47,500 nucleotides of DNA from an uncultured Selenomonadaceae bacterium (GTDB taxonomy: Bacteria > Bacillota > Negativicutes > Selenomonadales > Selenomonadaceae), in assembly GCA_905234365.1 (NCBI GenBank), contig CAJOHI010000010.1, positions 1 through 47,500 of the forward strand, given 5' to 3'. How positions within the stretch are numbered: position 1 is the first letter of the stretch; each line of letters opens with the position of its first letter. The notes below the pieces were generated by a model. That model did not search any database. It saw only the letters and a program-made list of their open reading frames with translations, and was not told where the DNA came from. Positions 1-9,507 of the stretch are shown in pieces. The position numbers were made by a program, and so were the translations under genes.

Positions 1-2
1 AT

Positions 3-92
3 CCGATGAGTCATGCTCCTTCTGAAGTCGATGATAAGCAGCTTAGAGAACTGCACATAAAATCTACTGTTAAAAAAGATACTAATAAATAA
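3..92 (+). CDS. C-terminal end of an unidentified gene (truncated by window edge)
   Basis: An open frame runs from the left edge to a TAA at 90-92. It encodes about 29 residues ending in a lysine-rich, hydrophilic tail (LHIKS, then VKKDTNK). The frame is the only one of the three plus-strand frames without an early stop. Nothing in so short a tail identifies the family. It could be a chance open frame, but a stop followed by an AT-rich gap and then a strong ribosome site for the next gene is what a gene end would look like. Confidence 0.4.
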   Translation, partial: PMSHAPSEVDDKQLRELHIKSTVKKDTNK

Positions 93-182
93 TTTTTATT
101 AAGTATTAAGTGTTGTTTAATTTTTTTCGATATGATTTAGAGGAATAGGAATGATTATATTTTTAAAAAAGGAGTGAGAAAT

Positions 183-3100
183 ATGGCGACTTATAACAAC
201 ATTACTGACGATCAAGTATTAGATTATTCTGCTGATACCGATACTGTCGTAGTATCTAATACTGGTCAAGACGTCACTATTAGAACCGGCACTTACGATG
301 ATACCATTACCAATAGCGGCTCTAAAGCGTCAATCAAATCTGCTTCCGGTAATGACAGTATAATAAACAGCGGTGTTAAAAGCACCATTGACGGCGGTTC
401 CGGCAATGATTATGTTAATAACAGCGCCGCAGAAGTTTACATTGATACTGGTGACGGTGACGATACCATTAACATTGCTTCCGGTACTTCCAGTTTAACT
501 ATTGATTCCGGTACAGGCAACGATTCAATTATTAATGCTGGCAGCCGCTCTGAAATTAATGCCGGTGCCGGTGAGGACACCATTATTGTCAAAAATACAG
601 ATAACACTGTTACAGGTGGTACCAGTAATGATGTCTTCGTTTATGCCGAATCCAATTCCGAATTGATTATAACTGACTACAATGATAATGACGCCATTAA
701 TGAAGATGATGTTTTTCAAATGGACGTAGGAAGTGTTTATATTTCCAGTTTTAATACCGTTGGCGATGATGTCATTATTACTACCAGCGGCTCTAAGACA
801 ATTACTTTAGCAGGTGCAGCAGATAAAGCTCGGTTGCATTTCAGAAACGGTATCAATGATACTGTTATCAGCAGTCTTAACAGCAAGGAAATTACTACAG
901 GCGATGGCAATGACAGCTTAATTATCAGCGGCAGCGGCAATACTCTTAAAGTTGGTGCCGGTAACAACACTGTCATTAGTAGCGCAAGTGATAATTCAAT
1001 AATTGGCGGCAGTGGTGACGATTATGTTTCTGTTGCAGCTGCTAATAATGATGTAAATCTTGGCAGCGGCAATAATACTTTAATCAGTTCTGGCGCCAGT
1101 TTGTCTGCAACATTAGGTGGTGGAAACGATTCTGTAAGCATTACCGGCGCTGAAACTGAAATTGATGTCGGCGACGGCGTTAATACGATTGTTTCAAGCG
1201 GCAGAGATTCTTTCATTAAGACCGGCAGCGGTAATGATTTTGTAACGGTTTCAGGTACCGGCACTGATGTTTCGACTGGCGACGGCAAGGATATTATTTC
1301 TGTTAGCGCTGCAACTGTTTCCGTTAATGCCGGAATTGGCGACGATGAAATTGTTGTCAGCAGTTATGAAGTAACTATCAGCGGCGGTAGCGGTAGTGAT
1401 AAGGTGACGCTTAATAGTTACGATGTCTATCAATATACTTCCGGCGAAGATGTTATCGTCAATTACGATGCGACTGATACAATTCAGGTACTTGGTGATA
1501 AGAACCTTGACGATATTATCAAAAAGGAAAATATTGAGGTCAGCGGTGACGATGTTAAAATCAGTGTTGACGGTTCCGGTAATGTCATCACTATCAAAGA
1601 AGGCAAAGACAAGCGCATCAATATTAAAGATAAAAATGGCAACATTTCCGGTTTTGAACTCGTTGGCACCGATAACACCGTCGTAACAACTACATACATT
1701 GCGGGACAAGGTGGAACATATACAGGTAACTCTGGAAGTGATTACTTTGTTGTTCAGGCAAGTGCCGATAAGAATACAATTAAACCGGGCGGCGGCAATG
1801 ACAAGGTTATTTTTGAACATGACAGCGTTACTGCTTATAGTGGAAACTATGTCATAGTTGACAGCGGCGATGACGTTATTGAAGGCATTGGAGAACTTGA
1901 TATTGTTGTATTTAGTGATACAAGTGTACCTGAAGCTACTCTCGGCGCTTCTATCAATAGCAGTGATTTAGTATTTAATTACGGCGACGGCACCGTTAAA
2001 GTTGTTAAGCCTGGTAAGACAGAAGTAACTGCAAGATTGTTAAATCATGGTGACAGCGCATTTTATAGCAGCGGCAAGGCTACACTTTATGGTCATGATA
2101 ATATTGCAGATACATTTGTTTTCGCCGGTGCTGATGCTTCTGTCAATGTCGAAGTTTCGGGTTACAATCAAGACAGTGACACCATTAGATTGGCAAGCAA
2201 TGTTACTAGTGTCAGTGCTGCTGTTAAAAATTCCACATTGACGCTGACAAATAATAAGACTACTTTTTCAGTTGACAATGTAAGCAGTCAAAAGGTAGAA
2301 ATTATCGACGCTACTGATCACTCTTACGGCAGACAAATTTACGGCGGTACTTCAATTAAGGTTGGCACTGATGATGGCGATACTGTCAATACTGCACTTA
2401 ATACCACAGTTGTTACAGTTGACGCTTCCGAAAGAACAACAGATGTAATGCTTCGCGGCAATGGCAAGTCAAATGTTATTTATGGTGCTGGATATAATTC
2501 TACCGATTCAGGCACTACAGCTCACAATACAATTTGGGGTGCCGGCGGTGCTGATACTCTCTATGGCGGCAAAAAATCTGACGTATTTATGTACAGTGCC
2601 GGCAAAGATGTCATTGCCAATTATTCTGGCTTTGCCGTTTGGGATACGGTATTTGCGGCTAATGGAAAAGGTGGCAGTGTACAGGCTTCAGACACCGATG
2701 TAATTTACATTTCAGATGGTTCAATCAGCACCTATGCAGTGACAGGCAATGATGTCAACTTCACGATTGGCAGCGATAAATCAAAGGTACTTACCGTTAA
2801 GAATGGCAAAAACAGATATATTGAATTTGTAACGTTGAACGGTTCCGGCGAATTTGCTTCCGATACTACTTGGTCGAAAATTTATCGCAGTGACACCGAA
2901 TTTGTTGTAACTAATAAAGATGTAGCGACTTTAACCGGTACGCCGCCGACAGTTACAGCAACTGCAAGCACTGTTAAGCTCATTGATGCAAGTCTTGAGT
3001 ATACAAATACTGATGTTTCCTTGTACCTGCTTGGCAATGCTGCTGCCAACTCAATTTATGCTTCAAATGGCAAAGGCGATACACTTTATGGCGGTGACGA

Positions 3101-6100
3101 TACTAAGGCTGATTACCTCAAAGGCGGAAGCGGTTCAGACACTTTCATTTATGGAGCAGGTAAAGGCAACGACGTTATCGTTAATTATGAGGAAGGTAAA
3201 GACGCTATTCAATTCCTTGATTCTGATATTTCGATTGCCTCAAGTTCGATAGTCACTTCAAACGGAAATGTCAGCTTTGTTATTACCAACTCAAAAGGCA
3301 AGCTGAAATACACACTTAAAGTGCAAGATGTCAAAGATAAGAGAATTACTTTTAAAAACCCAGACGGCTCAATTTTTACTTCGCAGGTCTTTGGCAATAC
3401 GCAGCTTACACTTCAAGACAGCGACTTAACGGTATTAGGAACGAGTTTTGATACACTCGATACGACATTTAATACTTCAGTTAAAAATATCGACGGTTCC
3501 AAATTGACGGTAGGCAAATATCTGATTGGCAATTCTAAAAATAATTCGATAATTGGCGGTAGCGGCAATGATACTTTACGCGGTGGCAGCGGCAATAAGG
3601 ATTCATTGACAGGCGGTAACGGTAATGACTTCTTCGCATTTGGTAAGAACGACGGCGATAATAACGTCATCACTGATTATACCAGCGGTCAAGATGTCAT
3701 TAAAGTTATTAACGGCGCTTTATCTTCAGTCACGACAATCAAAAACTCTAACGACTTGACATTGACAATCGGCAAAACTAAGGTGCGCCTCAAGAACAAG
3801 GATAATATTAAAGGCAAAGTTACCATTGAGGATTCTGTAGGTGCTCAAACTACGCAGGTTTACGGCGTTGATTCCATTGGCGTTTATAATGGCGACGGCG
3901 CTACTATCAATACAACGGCTAACTCAACTGTAGTAACTATCAATGCTGATGAACACGTCACCTTAAGTGGTGTTGCACATGATAATACTCGTACTGAATC
4001 TGTCCATATAGTTGGTAACAAAAAGGCAAATGTAATTGTCACCGGTAAAGGTAACGAAACTGTCGCAACTGCAGCAGGTGCCGATACTGTCAGAATTACC
4101 GGTTATAGTGGTAACAATCTTTTAATAACGGATTATACTGCCGGTTCAGACAAGATTGAATTGACCAGCGGTACTACGATTTTGGCAGCTTCAACGCTTT
4201 CAGGCGGTAATAAATTTACTTCCAACGCTTGGGATACACTTGCCGCAGATGCAGTATTATTAACATTGCAGTCAGCCGAAGGATTAAGTTCACTTGCCAT
4301 TGAAGGTTCAATCAAGACCAACAAGAAAGGCAACAAGGTTTATAATAAGCTGACAATTATCGACAGAACTACCGGTGCAGAATACAAGCAAGCATTTGGC
4401 GTTGACAGTATAGCGGTTGCAAATGGCGATGGCGATACGATTGATGTAACCGGCAACAGTAAAGTTAAAATTGTTAATGCCAAGAAGCGCACCAAGAAGG
4501 TAGTGATAGTTGGCAATGAACTCGCTAACGAGATAACCGGAAGCACAAAAGCGGATACAATTTATGCCGGAAGTACAACGAAAAACAACGGTACAAAGAT
4601 AAATGGTGCAGGTGGCGCAGACTTGCTGATTGGATACGACACGGATTATGCAGTAAGTTTGAGTGGCGGCGGCGGTGTTGATACATTGATTGCCGGAAAT
4701 GCTTCCAAAGGCGAAAATAACACCTTAACCGGTGGCGGCGGTGCAGATGTATTCTATCTCAGTGCAAAATATACCGGCTCAGATATTATCACGGACTACA
4801 AGGCAGGTACTGATAAACTTTATCTTGAGGCAGGCAGTTCTATAGTTGCAGCGGCAACTCAAAGCGGAGATACTTATTTGACATTGCAGGCATTTACAAG
4901 CAATGGAACTACAAAGACACTTGATACATCAAAAAGCAAAATAATAAGGATTCAGAATACTGCTAACAAGAAGTTGACAGTAATTGATGATAATGATACC
5001 GTGACGACTTCACAGGCTTACGGCACGGCTTCATTAGGTGTGGCTAATGCTGATGGCGCAACAATAAATGCAACTTCAGTGGTCAATAAAGACGTCGTAC
5101 AGATAATGAATGCCAATAAGCGCAGCAAGGCAGTGTATCTGATCGGCAACGATTTAAACAATACGATAGTCGGCGGCACTAAAGCAGATACGATAGTAAG
5201 CGGAAAAGGTAAAAACTCCTTAAAAGGCGGCAATGGCAACGACGTATTCGTTTATGGCGGCGGTGACGACACTATAGCGGACTATAAGAACACCAAAGGC
5301 AACATTGACAGCATTACATTGGCGTCAGGATTAAGTTTTGATACTTACGTAGTCAACGGCAAAGATGTAGTATTTCAAAAGACTGTAAGTGGTGGTGCTA
5401 ATAAGAACTTGTTTACTGTGCTGAACGGTAAAGACAAGAAGATAATTGTAAATAATTCCGAAAAGACCTATTACGATTATTACGAGAAAGTGTTCACTAA
5501 GTCAACGAGTGCTGGTTCCTATGACGCGGACGCAGACGTTGTATTGATTAATGCCGCGAAAAACACGACAGCCATAAGGATAACAGGCAATGCTAAGGAT
5601 AATTCGATATTAGGCGGTGCTAAGGCAGATACTTTGAGCGGTGAATCCGGCAACAATACGCTGACCGGTGGCAGTGGTAAAGACGTTTTCATTTACAAAG
5701 GCTTAGGCAACGACACTATAACGGACTTCACAACCGGAACTGATTCGATTAAACTTGAAGGTGCAGTTACATTGACTAATGCTGAATGGAGCGGTGCAGA
5801 CTTAATCTTTAAAGGTATAACGGCATTGGGCGGTGCTGAAAAGACATTGAGACTGTTGGATATTGGCAAAAAGAAACGTGTAAAAGTTTCAATAACTGAC
5901 CAACAAAACAATACGATAAATATGATCTACGGCGAAAGCGATGTAACCATAGGCAATACCGACGGTGACAAGATAGATGCAACGACTTCATTGATGGGCG
6001 GATTAAAGTCAGTCGATGCAAGCAAACGCACGGCTAAATATCCGATTTACATTATTGGCAATACCAATACTTCAGTGCTTAAAAGCGGCAAAGGTGATGA

Positions 6101-6773
6101 TACGTTGCAAGGTGCAGGCGGCACTTATACACCAGGTGCAGGCAATGACAAAATTATACTCGATAGCGGCACACGTACTGCTGCAGTGGTAGTTTACAGC
6201 AAAGGTAATGACGAGGTAACGAACTTCAAAAAGTCAGATACAATAGAGTTGACTACCAAGATGAAGGCAACGGCTACGCGGAGCAGTGCTAATGATTATA
6301 CATTGACCATAAAACAAAGTGGTAAGAATTTGGGCACCTTGCACATTAAAGGTATAACCGGAGAGTCATTTGACACGACAGCAGAAGTTAAGCGCTTGGA
6401 TAAGACGAAATCTACGGAGATAACAGGTACAGGCAGTTCAACAGTGCAAACGGTTTACTACGATTATCGCATTACAAGTTATGTAACAATAGGCGGACAA
6501 AAGGTGCAGTATTATACAGAAACCAAGACGCACCAAGCAACGCAGCCTGAAGCAATCGCTAAGACCTATGAGGAGCGTAACGACTTTGCTTCTTATGATG
6601 AATTGTTTGCCGATGATGTAGTGATGAATTCAAACGACTTGAGCACCATACTCGACAATGATGCAAGCAGTATAGCTTTGACGACGGATAAAAATTACAG
6701 CACTTCAACTGACATCAACGATTTGACTAAGTTGACGACGACATCAACATTGAAAAAACGTCAAGACGAATGA
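183..6773 (+). CDS. Giant RTX-like (hemolysin-type calcium-binding repeat) modular protein, 2,196 aa
   Basis: The frame opens with a GTG at 174, but ATG 183 sits about 9 bases after AAAAAAGGAG and is the better start. The first ~500 residues are back-to-back short repeats of the type GxGxDxI (for example GGSGNDYV, TGDGDDTI, TGDGNDSL), as in calcium-binding parallel beta-rolls. From about residue 700 onward there are roughly eight longer modules. Each has a DAS/NA-x-R strand, a L/I-x-GN..N-I-x-GG..aDTl turn, a GGxGxDxFxY...NDxIxDYxxGxDxI block, a beta-rich stretch, then QxYGxxSIxV.NxDGxxI. No signal peptide or membrane segment is visible, and I saw no cysteine. RTX proteins of this kind usually leave the cell by type I secretion; no transporter genes lie nearby, so secretion is inferred. 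A surface adhesin or matrix protein is the likeliest role. No enzymatic domain was recognised. Confidence 0.85.
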   Translation: MATYNNITDDQVLDYSADTDTVVVSNTGQDVTIRTGTYDDTITNSGSKASIKSASGNDSIINSGVKSTIDGGSGNDYVNNSAAEVYIDTGDGDDTINIASGTSSLTIDSGTGNDSIINAGSRSEINAGAGEDTIIVKNTDNTVTGGTSNDVFVYAESNSELIITDYNDNDAINEDDVFQMDVGSVYISSFNTVGDDVIITTSGSKTITLAGAADKARLHFRNGINDTVISSLNSKEITTGDGNDSLIISGSGNTLKVGAGNNTVISSASDNSIIGGSGDDYVSVAAANNDVNLGSGNNTLISSGASLSATLGGGNDSVSITGAETEIDVGDGVNTIVSSGRDSFIKTGSGNDFVTVSGTGTDVSTGDGKDIISVSAATVSVNAGIGDDEIVVSSYEVTISGGSGSDKVTLNSYDVYQYTSGEDVIVNYDATDTIQVLGDKNLDDIIKKENIEVSGDDVKISVDGSGNVITIKEGKDKRINIKDKNGNISGFELVGTDNTVVTTTYIAGQGGTYTGNSGSDYFVVQASADKNTIKPGGGNDKVIFEHDSVTAYSGNYVIVDSGDDVIEGIGELDIVVFSDTSVPEATLGASINSSDLVFNYGDGTVKVVKPGKTEVTARLLNHGDSAFYSSGKATLYGHDNIADTFVFAGADASVNVEVSGYNQDSDTIRLASNVTSVSAAVKNSTLTLTNNKTTFSVDNVSSQKVEIIDATDHSYGRQIYGGTSIKVGTDDGDTVNTALNTTVVTVDASERTTDVMLRGNGKSNVIYGAGYNSTDSGTTAHNTIWGAGGADTLYGGKKSDVFMYSAGKDVIANYSGFAVWDTVFAANGKGGSVQASDTDVIYISDGSISTYAVTGNDVNFTIGSDKSKVLTVKNGKNRYIEFVTLNGSGEFASDTTWSKIYRSDTEFVVTNKDVATLTGTPPTVTATASTVKLIDASLEYTNTDVSLYLLGNAAANSIYASNGKGDTLYGGDDTKADYLKGGSGSDTFIYGAGKGNDVIVNYEEGKDAIQFLDSDISIASSSIVTSNGNVSFVITNSKGKLKYTLKVQDVKDKRITFKNPDGSIFTSQVFGNTQLTLQDSDLTVLGTSFDTLDTTFNTSVKNIDGSKLTVGKYLIGNSKNNSIIGGSGNDTLRGGSGNKDSLTGGNGNDFFAFGKNDGDNNVITDYTSGQDVIKVINGALSSVTTIKNSNDLTLTIGKTKVRLKNKDNIKGKVTIEDSVGAQTTQVYGVDSIGVYNGDGATINTTANSTVVTINADEHVTLSGVAHDNTRTESVHIVGNKKANVIVTGKGNETVATAAGADTVRITGYSGNNLLITDYTAGSDKIELTSGTTILAASTLSGGNKFTSNAWDTLAADAVLLTLQSAEGLSSLAIEGSIKTNKKGNKVYNKLTIIDRTTGAEYKQAFGVDSIAVANGDGDTIDVTGNSKVKIVNAKKRTKKVVIVGNELANEITGSTKADTIYAGSTTKNNGTKINGAGGADLLIGYDTDYAVSLSGGGGVDTLIAGNASKGENNTLTGGGGADVFYLSAKYTGSDIITDYKAGTDKLYLEAGSSIVAAATQSGDTYLTLQAFTSNGTTKTLDTSKSKIIRIQNTANKKLTVIDDNDTVTTSQAYGTASLGVANADGATINATSVVNKDVVQIMNANKRSKAVYLIGNDLNNTIVGGTKADTIVSGKGKNSLKGGNGNDVFVYGGGDDTIADYKNTKGNIDSITLASGLSFDTYVVNGKDVVFQKTVSGGANKNLFTVLNGKDKKIIVNNSEKTYYDYYEKVFTKSTSAGSYDADADVVLINAAKNTTAIRITGNAKDNSILGGAKADTLSGESGNNTLTGGSGKDVFIYKGLGNDTITDFTTGTDSIKLEGAVTLTNAEWSGADLIFKGITALGGAEKTLRLLDIGKKKRVKVSITDQQNNTINMIYGESDVTIGNTDGDKIDATTSLMGGLKSVDASKRTAKYPIYIIGNTNTSVLKSGKGDDTLQGAGGTYTPGAGNDKIILDSGTRTAAVVVYSKGNDEVTNFKKSDTIELTTKMKATATRSSANDYTLTIKQSGKNLGTLHIKGITGESFDTTAEVKRLDKTKSTEITGTGSSTVQTVYYDYRITSYVTIGGQKVQYYTETKTHQATQPEAIAKTYEERNDFASYDELFADDVVMNSNDLSTILDNDASSIALTTDKNYSTSTDINDLTKLTTTSTLKKRQDE

Positions 6774-6837
6774 TTCACAACTTAATAAATAATGGACGGA
6801 ACCATATTAAATAAAGTTACAATCTAAAATAAAATAA

Positions 6838-6887
6838 AAGCAACTCCGAATAAGATGTAGTTCAAATTTCAGAGTTGCTTTTTTTAT
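6838..6887 (+). terminator. Intrinsic terminator after the RTX-like gene
   Basis: AAGCAACTC (6838-6846) pairs perfectly with GAGTTGCTT (6872-6880), followed by a run of seven or more T. The loop is about 25 bases. It ends transcription of the large repeat-protein gene 65 bases after its stop. Confidence 0.85.
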
Positions 6888-7178
6888 TTAAAAATAATTA
6901 AAGGAACTAAATAGGAGAACAGCACAAAATGCCATTCTCCATATTTAGCGAACAAAGCGGAAAGTAAAAATTCATGCTCCAAATCAAAATAAGGAACTTT
7001 CTATGCCTTAATTCAAATTTTGTAGAGTAGTGTGGCTTATGTTTTTTTGCTTTGACAAGCAGTAACTCCCAAACGAGAGTTCAACCATGCTCCTCACATT
7101 TTAATTTTAAATCCAATTAAATAATTTGTCAAGCAAACATTGATAACTATATCATTTTAAACAAGCTCCAAGAAAATC
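6888..7178. other. Intergenic gap of about 290 bp with no recognised gene
   Basis: AT-rich sequence between the RTX terminator and the end of the ubiD-family gene. I see a short AACTC...GAGTT hairpin near 7065-7082 but no convincing coding region, RNA family or repeat. Confidence 0.5.
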
Positions 7179-8636
7179 TCAATCAATATTTAACGATCTC
7201 CACATGTAATTTACACGTGCTTTTACGTCTTTATTCATCTCAATTTCTTCCGGCCATTCGCGGCTATGTCCTTCTTCCGGCCAGGTTTTTGTTGCATCAA
7301 TACCAAGTTTAGCACCCCATTTTGCCATTGGCGAAGAATGATCTAATACATCAAGTGGACCATGAACAATTTCCAAATCGTGTTCGGCGTCAATATTGTT
7401 GAAGACTCTCCAAGCAACCTCACTCAAATCCTGAACATCGACATGAGAATCGACGACAATAATCATTTTAACATTCATCATTTGACCCATACCCCAAAAT
7501 GCGTGCATGACTTTTCTTGCCTGCATAGGATACTGTTTTTTGATTGAAACTATAACGCAATCATGAAAGACGCCTTCAAGCGGCATATTTATATCAACAA
7601 CTTCAGGCAGCATTTGTTGGAGCAGCGGCAAAAAGATTCTTTCAGTTGCTTTTGCCATATAACAATCTTCCATTGGCGGTCGGCCAACAATTGTGGCAAA
7701 ATAGATTGGATTTTTGCGATGTGTCATACAAGTTACATGGAAAACCGGATAATCATCAGCAAGTGAATAATAACCAGTATGGTCGCCAAAAGGTCCTTCG
7801 CGTCTCAACTCATCAGTCAATACGTAACCTTCGAGAACAATTTCACTTGCTGCAGGAACTTCTAAATCAACAGTTATACATTTTGTCATTTCAACGCTCT
7901 TATGCCTCAAAAAACCAGCAAATACCATTTCATCAATATCGCGTGGCAAAGGTGCCGTTGCAGCATAAGTCAATACCGGATCCGTTCCAATCGCTACAGC
8001 AACTTCAATTTTATTTTCGCCTGATATCTTGGCATCTCGCCAATTTTCAGCACCATTTTTATGAATGTGCCAGTGCATACCCGTTGTCGTAGAATCATAT
8101 TTTTGTAGACGATACATGCCAACATTACGCTTGCCGGTTTTAGGATTTTTTGTTACGACTAAAGGCAGCGTTATAAATGGACCGCCGTCAAGTGGCCAAC
8201 ATTTTAAAATTGGCAGCTTGTCAAGATTAGGATTGTGATCTATGACTTCTTGACACGGTGCATTTTTTATATATTTTGGAAAGTTAATTGCTTTTCTTGC
8301 TGTTGAAATTAAACCCGGAAGGCTCATTTTATTTTTCAATGATAGGTAAGGCAGCTTCAACATTTCTCGTATTTCATCAGCAATATCATCAAGCTTTTCA
8401 ACACCTAAAGCCAAAGCCATTCGCTCATAACTGCCAAAAGCATTAGTCAATACAGGTATATCATAGCCTTTGACATTTTCAAACAGCAGCGCGACATTAC
8501 GATAATCTTTAAATTTTGATACTCTATCCGTTATCTCAGTGATTTCAAGATCAGCGCTGACGGGTGTTTTAATTCTTTTTAATAAATCACGATGTTCCAG
8601 ATCTTCAATAAATTCTCTTAAATCTTTGTAAGCCAA
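7179..8636 (-). CDS. ubiD: UbiD family prenylated-FMN-dependent decarboxylase (menaquinone/ubiquinone-type)
   Basis: 485 residues, close to the usual UbiD length. The N-terminus (MAYKDLREFIEDLE) and the central REGPFGDHTGYY segment match the family; the acidic residues of that segment sit where the catalytic Glu/Asp pair of UbiD enzymes lies, and GMYRLQ plus HWH are in the prFMN-binding half. UbiD enzymes remove the carboxylate of a polyprenylated aromatic acid, here most likely in menaquinone synthesis, using prenylated FMN made by UbiX. No UbiX or other quinone gene is in the window. The start is a TTG at 8636, supported by GGAGGA 7 bases upstream. Upstream lies a promoter and a structured segment on the same strand (8690-8924). 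The exact substrate is not readable from the sequence. Confidence 0.88.
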   Translation of the reverse strand: MAYKDLREFIEDLEHRDLLKRIKTPVSADLEITEITDRVSKFKDYRNVALLFENVKGYDIPVLTNAFGSYERMALALGVEKLDDIADEIREMLKLPYLSLKNKMSLPGLISTARKAINFPKYIKNAPCQEVIDHNPNLDKLPILKCWPLDGGPFITLPLVVTKNPKTGKRNVGMYRLQKYDSTTTGMHWHIHKNGAENWRDAKISGENKIEVAVAIGTDPVLTYAATAPLPRDIDEMVFAGFLRHKSVEMTKCITVDLEVPAASEIVLEGYVLTDELRREGPFGDHTGYYSLADDYPVFHVTCMTHRKNPIYFATIVGRPPMEDCYMAKATERIFLPLLQQMLPEVVDINMPLEGVFHDCVIVSIKKQYPMQARKVMHAFWGMGQMMNVKMIIVVDSHVDVQDLSEVAWRVFNNIDAEHDLEIVHGPLDVLDHSSPMAKWGAKLGIDATKTWPEEGHSREWPEEIEMNKDVKARVNYMWRSLNID

Positions 8637-8689
8637 AAAATTTCCTCCAATAAAAAATTTTTACCTCTATAACGATATATTGAGAGAGA

Positions 8690-8889
8690 TAAAAACTTTT
8701 TTCAATCTTATTTAATCAGTCAAATGCTTACGATTAAAATCACGAGCTTGTCCATACCATACACGTCTTTACGAGTTGCGAAGTTCAAACGTTAATACTC
8801 CTTCGTAGGTCAGACATCGTCGGGTGATCTGATAACCCAAGTCCGTTATTTAACGAGTGCCCACAGCCGAAGCCAACCGTTCTCTCGTT
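8690..8889 (-). ncRNA. Candidate structured small RNA or 5' leader upstream of ubiD
   Basis: A good promoter (8896-8924) would start transcription near 8889 on the minus strand. The first ~190 bases are non-coding and rich in pairings: TTTAACGAG/CTCGTTAAA around 8850-8893, with its 5' arm starting slightly before the predicted start site; GGTCAGA with TCTGA..ACC around 8810-8842; CGAAG/CTTCG around 8775-8805; and TTTAATC/GATTAAA near 8710-8738. ACGAG/CTCGT sequences recur, so alternative folds are possible. The size would suit a small RNA such as 6S or a riboswitch-type leader of ubiD, but I could not match it to FMN, TPP, SAM, cobalamin, lysine, glycine, T-box or SRP consensus sequences. No clean intrinsic terminator separates it from ubiD, which favours a leader. 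Confidence 0.4.
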
Positions 8890-8895
8890 AAATTT

Positions 8896-8924
8896 ATTTT
8901 AGCCTATTTAAAACTCAAAGTCAA
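8896..8924 (-). promoter_or_regulatory. Sigma-70 type promoter reading toward ubiD
   Basis: On the minus strand TTGACT (8924-8919) is followed after exactly 17 bases by TAAAAT (8901-8896), a near-consensus housekeeping promoter. It lies between the GC-rich palindrome and the structured leader. Confidence 0.75.
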
Positions 8925-8933
8925 GGGGTGAGG

Positions 8934-8973
8934 GCGCATTCCTCTCACGACTGAAGTCGCGAGTGGAATGCGC
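8934..8973. repeat. GC-rich imperfect palindrome (REP-like)
   Basis: GCGCATTCC (8934-8942) pairs with GGAATGCGC (8965-8973). The intervening arms CTC/GAG and CGAC/GTCG also pair, with two mismatches, giving about a 17-bp stem in otherwise AT-rich DNA. It lies 2 bases beyond the chemoreceptor stop codon. There is no T-run on either side, so it is not a standard intrinsic terminator. It resembles repetitive extragenic palindromes; no second copy was seen in this window. Confidence 0.65.
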
Positions 8974-8975
8974 GA

Positions 8976-9506
8976 TTAATGAAGGCTCGCCACATATTTT
9001 TTGAGTTCTTCAGCAGCACTTTTAACTTTTCCGAGATTTGCAGTTATTTCAGCAGTTGCCGTTTCTTGTTTTTCGCTGATTTCGCCTGTTGCGTCAATAG
9101 ATTTTGAAATTTCACCAACAGCCAGGTTCATTTCATTTAATGTTGATTGAATTTTTTCGGTTGCTTCACGTGATTGCTCTGCAAGTTTACGAACTTCTTC
9201 AGCAACAACGGCAAAACCTCTGCCTTGTTCACCGGCACGAGCTGCTTCAATAGCTGCATTTAAGCCTAACAAATTCGTTTGTCCTGCAATATTGGTTATA
9301 AAATCAATAACTCTTATCGTATCAGAATTTTTTTCCTGTAACATTTTTGCTTGTTTGATTGATTCATGTCCTGCCTTTGCAAGAGTGATTGCACCCTTTG
9401 CAACCTGTTCAACACTTTGAGACACGGTCTGAGTCGCCGCGACTATTTCATCTATCAACTGAGTAAGTTTTTTATGAGTTTCTGCTGTATGATTTAACTC
9501 TGCCAA
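8976..9506 (-). CDS. Sensor-less methyl-accepting chemotaxis signalling protein
   Basis: 176 residues consisting only of the cytoplasmic MCP signalling hairpin. The highly conserved tip, [20 protein letters not shown] followed by [17 protein letters not shown], is complete, so it should contact CheA/CheW. There is no transmembrane segment, HAMP domain or ligand-binding domain, and the two helices are short. The TTG start at 9506 has a perfect AGGAGG 7 bases upstream, which argues that this short form is really translated. The ribosome site overlaps the end of an upstream open frame (9508-10032) damaged by an IS110 remnant. It may therefore once have been coupled to that gene, or be the surviving C-terminal piece of a longer receptor. 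Confidence 0.8.
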   Translation of the reverse strand: MAELNHTAETHKKLTQLIDEIVAATQTVSQSVEQVAKGAITLAKAGHESIKQAKMLQEKNSDTIRVIDFITNIAGQTNLLGLNAAIEAARAGEQGRGFAVVAEEVRKLAEQSREATEKIQSTLNEMNLAVGEISKSIDATGEISEKQETATAEITANLGKVKSAAEELKKYVASLH

Positions 9507-9507
9507 A

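Noticed and set aside
183-1500. Short direct repeats in the RTX gene as a CRISPR-like array
   Set aside because: The repeats are in frame, vary at codon third positions and encode GxGxD turns; there are no constant repeats with unique spacers.
1251-1820. 189-codon minus-strand frame inside the RTX-like gene
   Set aside because: It is the complement of repetitive coding DNA; no ribosome site, repetitive hydrophobic composition, and similar antisense frames occur along the whole gene.
7646-8092. 148-codon plus-strand frame opposite ubiD
   Set aside because: Antisense to a well supported gene; glutamine-rich composition and no ribosome site.
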